Part shown: positions 56,631-64,000 of the stretch, one piece after another
How the letters are laid out: each line of letters begins with the position of its first letter
How positions within the stretch are numbered: position 1 is the first letter of the stretch
From: Aotearoamyces nothofagi
Taxonomy: Eukaryota > Ascomycota > Leotiomycetes > Leotiales > Tympanidaceae
Direction: 5' to 3'
DNA: 64,000 nucleotides
Assembly (NCBI GenBank): GCA_015345905.1
Contig: JADDTR010000011.1
Span: 620,001 to 684,000, forward strand
Notes under the pieces: model-generated
What the model was told of the DNA's origin: nothing
Seen by the model: only the letters and a program-made list of their open reading frames with translations
Databases searched by the model: none
Made by a program: the position numbers and the translations under genes

Positions 56631-59600
56631 ATGCATTTTATCAGGCCAGCATGGCTAACACATAGCGGTACGTCATTGATACAGATATGCTCTCTTACAG
56701 TCTTACTGGGACACTGGCCTTAATTGCAATTTACTGACTTTCGCGCTTTATGCGCCGCAATGAGCAGGTGAGCAAAAGGACTTTGAGGTTTATAGTTGCC
56801 ATGTGTCGCCCGACGGAACAAGGTTGGCCACAGCGGCTGGAGGTATGGTAGCCTACATTGTAGCCCTACGAGATACTAAATCGATCTAGATGGTTACGTA
56901 CGAATATGGTCTATCGATGCCATCCAAAATGCGGGAGATGCTTCATACTCGAAGCCCCGACAGCTTTGCGCTATGAGTTACCATTCGGGAACAATCCATA
57001 GTATCAGATGGTCGCCGAATGGTAAGTGGCTGGCTTCTGGTGCAGACGACAAGGTTATCTGTATATATCATCTCGACAACACAAATGCAACAGCACATGC
57101 TTCCTTTGGTGGGTTCTTTCTAGACGTCTATATAGAGGCAGTAACTGATTCATCCTAGGAACCAACGAACCACCGCCGGTGGAAAACTGGAAGATCCTCA
57201 AACGTTTAATTGGACACGATAATGATGTGCAGGACCTTGGTTGGTCCTATGATTCCTCGGTATTGGTGTCGGTAGGGTTGGACTCAAAAGTCGTGGTTTG
57301 GTCAGGGCATACATTCGAAAGGCTGAAAATACTATCGAACCATCAAAGTCATGTCAAGGGCATTACATTTGATCCGGCGAACAAATACTTCGCAACCGCC
57401 AGTGATGATCGAACTATCAAGATCTTTCGCTTTTCATCTCCAGCTCCCAACGCTACCTCGCACGACATGGTCAACAATTTCGTTCTCGAGCATACAATTA
57501 TGCAACCTTTTAAATACTCTCCGCTTACGACATACTTTAGAAGATGTTCATGGTCACCAGATGGAAACCATATTGCTGCAGCTAACTCTGTCAATGGGCC
57601 TGTTAGTTCTGTTGCTATTGTCAATCGAGGATTATGGGACAGTGACATTACGCTCATAGGTCATGAAGGACCCGTTGAGGTTTGTACGTTCTCGCCTCGA
57701 TTATTCAGCAACAAGCCTCAAGGGCCCGATAATACAGACAGTAATGGTTTCAGTACCCAGCCTCTGGTAACCGTTATTGCATGTGCTGGTCAAGACAAGG
57801 CTCTCACAGTGTGGAATACAAGCACTTCTAGACCACTAGTCATTGTACAGGACTTGGCTTCAAAGTCTATTTCAGATTTAGCATGGACCCCAGATGGCCA
57901 AACACTGTTCACTACAAGCTTGGACGGAAGTGTAGTTGCTATTGTTTTCGAACCTGGAGATTTGGGCTACGTTGCACGCATTGAAGAAAACGACAAGGCT
58001 CTGCAAAAGTTTGGAACTGGAAGGAAAGGTGTCGGTGTGATTGAGGATGTCGCAGGTCTACTCCTAGAAGAACGAAGCAAGGCTGGAGAACTACGTGGTG
58101 CCGAAGGAAGGATGGGAGCTCTCATGGGAGACACTTCTTCTGTGCTGCAGAATGGTGATACCAATGGAAATGGAGTGCCGAAGACATCTGCCGCCGTGAC
58201 GGCAGTTCCATCTCCACTTACCAACGGTAAAGCATCGAAGCAGGTAGATCAGCCTGATCCAACACCTGAAGCAGTTGATCCAAACGCGCAGAAGGTAGAA
58301 ACATTGAAACAGCGTGTTACAATTACGAAGGAGGGTAGAAAGAGAGTCACGCCATTACTTGTCTCATCATCTGGAACTGGTCAATCATCACTGCCACAGT
58401 CTCAACTAATGGCTTCAAGCTCTAATAACGTCCAGAATGATGCACCCCAATCGATACTTGATCTTTCAAAGCCGTATGATGGACTGCCTAAAGGTGGCCT
58501 GGGAGCAATGATATTAGGAAATAAACGCAAGGCTGCGCCACTAGATCCCGAAGAAGAAGAGCACGCCAGCAAGAGGACTGCAGGTACGAACGGGCCGGTT
58601 CCAATCATGATCAATGGGGTTGATGGCGTTGAGCCAGCTGCGGCAAATGGACCAGTTGTAGGGATGGGCGCAACACCAGAATTCATACGGCCTGCGGTTG
58701 TCAATCCTGTAATGGCAATCAGTCAGGTGCGTCTGGCCGTGCCAAAGATCAGAACTCATATTTTGCGATCGTTGGAACGCGGCTCAATAGAGCCAAAGAG
58801 CTCGTTGTCTAATGGTGCCAGCGGCGCGGATGAGTCTAATAAAACTTCGAACGACATCATTTTCGAGGCAAAAAACCCCGCACATTTGAGGGAGCCCTCT
58901 CTCATCAGTGCCACGAAGAGAGGAGCCAATCTTTGGCAAGATTTCCTTCCCCGGAGTGTCATTCTCGTCACTGGCAACGAAAACCTGTGGGCAGCTGCCT
59001 GTGAAGATGCAAGTATCTATGTATGGACCCCGGCCGGAAGAAGACTGCTCAATGCTTTAGTCTTAGAGTCACAACCAGTTATCCTAGAATGTCGAGGGTG
59101 GTGGTTACTTTGTGTCACAGCAGTTGGGATGTGCCATGTTTGGAACATCAAGACCCTATCATCTCCTCATCCTCCTGTATCACTTGCACCGGTTCTAGAA
59201 ATCGCTATTGCTACGTTACAAGCACACGTCACAGGAGCTCCAGGAGTGACATCCGCTCATCTGAATTCAAATGGTCATGTCGTTATAACTCTTACTAACG
59301 GTGATGGCTATGCATACTCTCCTACGATGTATGTTTGGCAGCGATTGTCTGAAGCATGGTGGGCAGTAGGCAGTCAATACTGGAACTCGAATGATAGCTC
59401 TATTAGTAGCCTACAAACTACTAGCGTCGGTCCTGGACCAAAGCAAAAGGGTGAGTTCGATGCATCGTATGTATCAGCCGGCATCATACCGTATCTTGAA
59501 CGGCACACCACAAATGAGGTCTTACTCAAAGGACGAGCCTACCCACTGCAACGTCTTGTCAAAACACTCCTTGCAAAAGAAGGATTCGAGGGCTTCGAAT

Positions 59601-60030
59601 CTGGTGTCAGTATCGCGCATCTTGAAAATCGGGTTGCAGCTGCAGTGCAACTTGGTGCGAAGGATGAGTTCAGACTGTATCTATTCATGTATGCAAAACG
59701 ACTTGGTGCTGAAGGCTTGAAAGGCAAGGTGGAGGAATTATTGCGCAGTTTACTTGGGGGCATATTAATACAAGACGAAACTCAAGCAACCAACAAGGAG
59801 GAGGGTAAGGGCTGGCTTGCTGATGGTGATGAAATCTGTGGATGGCCCCGAAATGAGTTGTTAAAAGGTGTTATTCTCATTCTAGGTAAATATAGTTGCT
59901 CCATGCCATTGACGTTACTAACAATATCCCAGGCAAGTTCCGCGAACTCCAGCGCCTGACAGTACAATATGCGCGGACATTAGACATGGTTGACGACGAG
60001 TTGGACGATGAAACCGACATGGTCTCGTGA
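56631..60030 (+). CDS. HIR1: HIR1 / HIRA histone chaperone complex subunit
   Basis: Exons are 56631-56667, 56768-56842, 56890-57108, 57159-59885 and 59933-60030, giving 1051 aa; all four introns are GT-AG. The start MHFIRPAWLTH is the conserved start of the family. Residues 1 to about 385 form WD40 repeats (for example DGYVRIWSIDA, GADDKVICIYHL, HVKGITFDPANKYFATAS). The B-domain that binds Asf1 is visible at 503-512 (GRKRVTPLLV). The C-terminal HIRA domain starts around LRLAVPKIRT-like sequence and ends with a coiled, acidic tail (DMVDDELDDETD). The protein deposits H3-H4 outside replication and represses histone genes, acting in the nucleus with HIR2/HIR3-type partners. Confidence 0.95.
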
Positions 60031-61498
60031 GGGGAAAGTGTTGTATGCTTGAGTAAATACAGCGAAGGCGTTCTGGTAGCATCAAGAAGGGCGGATAAGG
60101 CTAGGCGGGACGTTTTGAAATTATTAGCTAGGAAATATGTAGGTATATCATGGAATTGTAATGCCATTTTGCCTTGCCTCGAGATGCTTTGGGTATAGTT
60201 ATGGATAGATCATAAATCTTATATACAGAAGCTCGTAGTTATGGAGACTTCGGATTTACATAGAGCAGAACGAAAGTGGGAACGCAAGACGAGAGAAACA
60301 GTTTATTAAATGCATCATGCTGCTATATTATGTGGTGTGATTTTGATATAATTTCTATTTACAACAGAAGCTTGTATAGTTAGTTAATTGAAAAAGAGTA
60401 TACATCACTAAGTCTGCCAAGCTCATCTGCTCGCCGTCGGGCACCGTCTTTGGAAAAATTGCCGTTCTCTATATATCTTCAGTATCCATCAAAGTTGTAG
60501 TCAGGGTAAAATGCACATCGAAAGATATAGATCTCACCATCAGACGTCATTCCGCGATCTGATAACGTCGGCGCCACACGAAGTGGGACCGCGGACCCCT
60601 TGGGGAGAGCTCGAGGCTCGCTAAAGCTATGGGAGCTCAGGAGCTCAAGGATCGTGGATGTTTGGGTTTGCAGGAAACAACATCGGCGGCGGCAAAGATG
60701 ATATGACAGGAAAGCCACAATGAAGAGCTGGAAGTCTGGATTTATAGGAAATAATAGCAAATCAACAGTCGCAACCATAGCGAGAGGCAAAATCCCAGAC
60801 GACAAAGATATGCGGAGAGAGCTCTTGCTCGCTAACTTGAAGCTGCCATGCTATACTTAGATGTGGTGCGCGGCCAGTGAAGCATGAAGAGGGCTTCATA
60901 CAGAACTGCAAATGGAAGAGTCGCCGGAATGCAGAACTGCAGATACTAGCTGGCCTTTATAAGAATCCCAGATGGACTCCGGGGAATTACGCAGATTACA
61001 GTTTCATTGCGCGCCTCCCACATATCCAAGGCCCTGCTTTGCCCACCCTAGCGCGGGCGGCTCAATGTTATGTTGATAACCACCCACCTCTCAAGCACTA
61101 CCTTCCACCTTCCAGCAATAACAACAAAAACAACAGCACCGCCCGCCTCTCCCAGTTCCCATCACCAGAATCGCCAATCTCCACGCGCTCCCCATCTCCA
61201 GTCTCTAAAGAATCCCCAGGTCCAACTCTCCTCCACTTCTGTAAGTCCTGCGCAAGTTTCTTGCGTCGCATGTCGGCGCGTTACTCGAGCACGGCAGATT
61301 CTCTTGATCACTCAATTTTCCACCTTCAAAAGCATCTCTAGCATCTCTCTCCCATCTTCCATTCTTCTTTCAAAACCCTAACATCTTCCCAACCGGCGCG
61401 CGCAATTCTGCGACGCGCTTTTTGTTCTGCGCTGTCTTTCGTGTTGCCAACTCATCCCTCGAGCGCAACGGCTAACAGCATGTTTCAACAGTATCAAA
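60031..61498. other. intergenic upstream of the H1-like gene
   Basis: No gene is supported. An open frame at 60877-61341 (plus) is Ser/Pro-rich at its end and overlaps the likely promoter and leader. A minus-strand frame (60479-60805) has no family features. C/T-rich sequence from 61120 to 61380 fits a fungal promoter and leader. Confidence 0.5.
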
Positions 61499-62123
61499 AT
61501 GGCTAGAGAGACCCGCGCCGCCACCGGCAACTCCAAGCCAAGAGTGTTTGCTGCTCCAGAACCCGTCGCCGCGAAACCGAAGAAGGCAGCGAAGCCAAAG
61601 GCCAAGGCTAATACTGCGGTCAAGCGCACGCCCAAGTCTCCTGCTGCCAAGGGGTCGAAGCCGACAGGTGTCAAGAAGACTGCTGCTGCCCCAAAGAAGG
61701 CTGCACCAAAGAAGCCTACTACCGCTACCAAGGTTGAGGGAAAGGTTCAGAAGGCTGCCGGAGCCGTGACGAAGAAGCCTGCTACTAAGGTATGTATTTC
61801 TTGAGCTTTGATTTCGAATATCACCCTTTTTGTCAATTTGTTGCAATCCCCAGGTAGCACTTTGTTTGTACACTGTGTTCCCCAATATCTTCTCAAGTTC
61901 AAGAAGATGTTCCAATGTTTTATTATGATTCATGAAATCGCGCCTCTTCCCCACCCTCCTCCTGCTACCCTCTCAAACATAAATATAACCACAACAAAAA
62001 CTAAAACACATCCAGGCCGCACCCAAGAAAGTAAAGGCTGAAGCCAAGCCAAAGGTATTTACACCACCTCACCTCCCCTCCCTTTCTAACCCTACTAACG
62101 CCCCCAAGGTCGTAAAGAAATAA
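61499..62123 (+). CDS. basic Lys/Ala/Pro-rich protein resembling a histone H1 tail
   Basis: Exons are 61499-61789, 62016-62054 and 62109-62123, giving 114 aa. Introns are 226 and 54 bp; the second has a good branch-like CTAAC. After MARETRAATGNSKPRVFAAP the protein is almost wholly Lys, Ala, Pro and Thr, with many KKAAPKK-like blocks, and ends AKPKVVKK. It lacks the winged-helix globular domain of linker histones, so it is tail-only. It likely binds DNA or RNA in the nucleus or nucleolus. Exons 2 and 3 are tiny (13 and 4 codons plus stop) and were chosen because they keep frame and composition. Without splicing, the first exon would read into an early stop. Confidence 0.78.
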
Positions 62124-63044
62124 ACACCCCAACCCACCACTCTCAGCAGGGTAACCTCCCTCAAGGACGCCTAAAGTTTCAACCTAATGTTGCGCTTTTC
62201 TGCTCTCCTCCCTTGAGATGATACCCTCGCTCGGCGTTCCGGTGTTGTTGTTGGAAAGAAATGGGAAACTATTCCGTCCGGCCGACTGACCTCCGTCATG
62301 GCCGCACTCGTCATCTAGTCTAGATATGCACATGCTTCGTCTATACTGTTTGAAGCATATGGAAAACTAAACCTCGGCTTTGTTTTTATTTGTCTTTTTT
62401 TCTCTCTAGTTTTTTTTGCGCAAGCAAACGGAAGGAATGGAATGGATTACAACGAAACGGTCCGGTCCGGTCCCCTGCGCAGCTCTCTCACGATATATCT
62501 TTCCCTTTGTCGCACTTATCCCATTTATGCTTCCCCCCCCCCCCCCCCCCACTTTTATGTCCCACGTTCTTCTCATTCTGCGCCGCATCTTTTCTCTTTC
62601 GTTGACTTGCTGTATACACACAGATGGGATTTCGGTTGGTTAGCAGGGGCTGGGCTGGGCTCGATGGGCAGGGTTCAGAGGGGCTCGCTGGCATCTTGGT
62701 TGGCTGGATTAATTCCTTCTCGATTATCTATCTTGATAAAGCGAGCGAGCGTCTTTCTCTCCGTCTTTCTGCGTGCGATGATTGATCGATGCTATGGGTT
62801 TTATATCATCATTTAAATAAAAAACGTGATTGTGATTCTTGTCGATTTTTATCTTCGTTCGGTTCTTTGCATTGGTATGAGATAATCGCCAGATTCTGAC
62901 AATTAATAAGATTTCCCACTGCATGTAATGAGTTGATTGTGTTTAATGAATAATTTTACACGCAGTGAGATTTCCTAACTCCCTTTTTTCAATTTACTGG
63001 AAAGTGACAACCTATCAAATACATAATACGAGCACAGTCTCTTA
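62124..63044. other. tail-to-tail intergenic region
   Basis: The interval holds the 3' ends of two convergent genes. It has a C homopolymer near 62535-62550 and AT-rich sequence near 62810-62990. No gene is supported. Confidence 0.55.
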
Positions 63045-64000
63045 CTAGGCCTTACTCTTCACATCCTTCTTCGCCTTGTCCGCCAGCTTCTCAATCTCAC
63101 CTAACCTCCTAGTCAAGACCTGCGCGACCTCATCATACGTGTCCTTCAAGATCTTCTGTGCCTCATCGCCGTGCTCCTCGGCGACCTTCTGCAGCTGGCC
63201 TAGCTTCGACACTATCTTCTCGCTGCCACCCGGTAGCAGTTTCGTCAAATATTGTTCGAAGCCTGCCTTATTACCCTTCAACTTGTCCGTCGCCTGGTTG
63301 ACATACGCTCTCAAGTCCTCCACATTGCCGCTCTTGATCTTCTCAAGAAGCTGCGCGACGTTGCCGTGTTTCAGCGCATCTGCGTTGTCATTAACGATAG
63401 TGCGAATCTCGGGATTCTTGTCGAGGAGAGGCTTCGCTTGCTCGAGACCTTTCTTCCATGCTTGGTCGGCGAGTTGGTTCAGAGTGCTGAGTTTGTCGGA
63501 TACGAGTTTCTGAAGCTTCGGCGCGGTGCTGGTGCTAACGCCTTCTTTGAGGACTTCTTTGATCTGATCGTACGTCTGGTCAAGCTCTTTCTTGGCTTCT
63601 GGACCGATAGACTGTGCTAGGTTTTGTAGCTGTTCCAGACTACCGCCGATTTTCTCTTTGAGTTCAGGATTATTGCTGAAAATCTCAGAGGCAGAATCCT
63701 TAGCCAGGTCGCCGAGTTGTGAGAGGTGTTTCTGGATGATCTCCCAGGATTTGGCAGCTGTTTCAAAACTGAGGCCGGATTTTGTCACGTCGCGCAGCTC
63801 GGAGTGGGCTTTGGAAAGGATGCTATTGACTTCGTCGCGGTGCTTCTCTTCCGTCTTTTCAAGGCTTTTAAAGGCGGTATCGACGTAGGATTTGGCACCC
63901 GGGATGAAAGAAGCGTATTGGACTGCGGTGCGATGGAACCAGCCAAGTAGTTCGTTGGGTTCGGGAGATTTTTCTTTCAATTCTTTGGTGACTTTGTCGA
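63045..64000 (-). CDS. helical repeat/coiled-coil protein, 5' end beyond window
   Basis: The frame is open from the right edge to the stop at 63045 (318 residues seen). No ATG is used within the window: the frame simply continues past 64000 (DKVTKELKEKSPEP), so the N-terminus is missing. Apart from a short more hydrophobic part (LLGWFHRTAVQYASFIPGAK), the sequence is an unbroken series of amphipathic, charged helices (LEQLQNLAQSIGPEAKKELD, LLEKIKSGNVEDLRAYVN). It resembles apolipoprotein- or LEA-like helical proteins in character only. It may be a membrane-surface or organelle-associated fungal protein. The true family is not recognised. Confidence 0.8.
   Translation of the reverse strand, partial: DKVTKELKEKSPEPNELLGWFHRTAVQYASFIPGAKSYVDTAFKSLEKTEEKHRDEVNSILSKAHSELRDVTKSGLSFETAAKSWEIIQKHLSQLGDLAKDSASEIFSNNPELKEKIGGSLEQLQNLAQSIGPEAKKELDQTYDQIKEVLKEGVSTSTAPKLQKLVSDKLSTLNQLADQAWKKGLEQAKPLLDKNPEIRTIVNDNADALKHGNVAQLLEKIKSGNVEDLRAYVNQATDKLKGNKAGFEQYLTKLLPGGSEKIVSKLGQLQKVAEEHGDEAQKILKDTYDEVAQVLTRRLGEIEKLADKAKKDVKSKA

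Noticed and set aside
60877-61341. Plus-strand frame of 154 codons before the H1-like gene
   Set aside because: The latter half is a C/T-rich leader-like tract; no family features and no splice sites joining it to the next gene.
1-64000. Search for transposons, virus-like elements, CRISPR arrays and rRNA/tRNA genes
   Set aside because: No reverse transcriptase, integrase or transposase motifs, no long terminal or inverted repeats with target duplications, no regularly spaced repeats with unique spacers, and no rRNA-like or cloverleaf sequence were recognised by eye. Small or old remnants could be missed.

Overview
The window looks like nuclear DNA of a filamentous ascomycete (Pezizomycotina). 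Nearly every gene has short GT-AG introns of about 45-110 bp. The proteins are typical fungal ones: a Zn2Cys6 regulator, a GPI-anchored GH18 chitinase with a long Ser/Thr stalk, a copper radical oxidase with chitin-binding modules, a GMC oxidoreductase, a long fungal annexin, GPI2, YAE1 and HIR1. Placement in Leotiomycetes is only a guess from overall feel. I recognise no intact transposon, virus-like element, rRNA, tRNA or CRISPR array.

Layout: 1-4.66 kb and 6.14-12.87 kb are gene-poor and full of microsatellites, flanking one Zn2Cys6 transcription factor (4658-6139, minus). At 12.9-21.4 kb, all on the minus strand, lie a pirin, a decayed region, an annexin and GPI2. At 24.2-37.7 kb lie a small membrane protein, a secreted GMC oxidoreductase, a small secreted helical protein, an L-rhamnose mutarotase converging on a mitochondrial thioredoxin-fold protein, and an MFS transporter with a very large central loop. 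At 37.7-41.9 kb is a repeat-dense non-coding island. At 41.9-50.8 kb is a chitin-related pair: a GH18 chitinase (plus) and a glyoxal-oxidase-like copper radical oxidase with three CBM18 modules (minus). Between them are two tandem-repeat arrays and one doubtful small gene. At 53.4-64.0 kb the DNA is gene-dense and housekeeping-like: YAE1, an alcohol dehydrogenase/quinone reductase, HIR1, a histone-H1-tail-like protein, and a helical protein cut by the window edge.

How the genes may work together: the chitinase, the CBM18 oxidase and the GMC oxidoreductase could act at the cell wall or outside the cell. The first two share chitin as target, and both oxidases would be expected to make H2O2 or reduce acceptors. 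GPI2 makes the first GPI-anchor intermediate, which the chitinase probably needs. HIR1 and the H1-like protein are chromatin proteins. Clustering in fungi is often incidental, so these links are inference.

Exon boundaries were assigned by hand from splice sites, reading-frame continuity and family expectations. All multi-exon models below keep frame and end at a stop, except the gene cut by the right edge.
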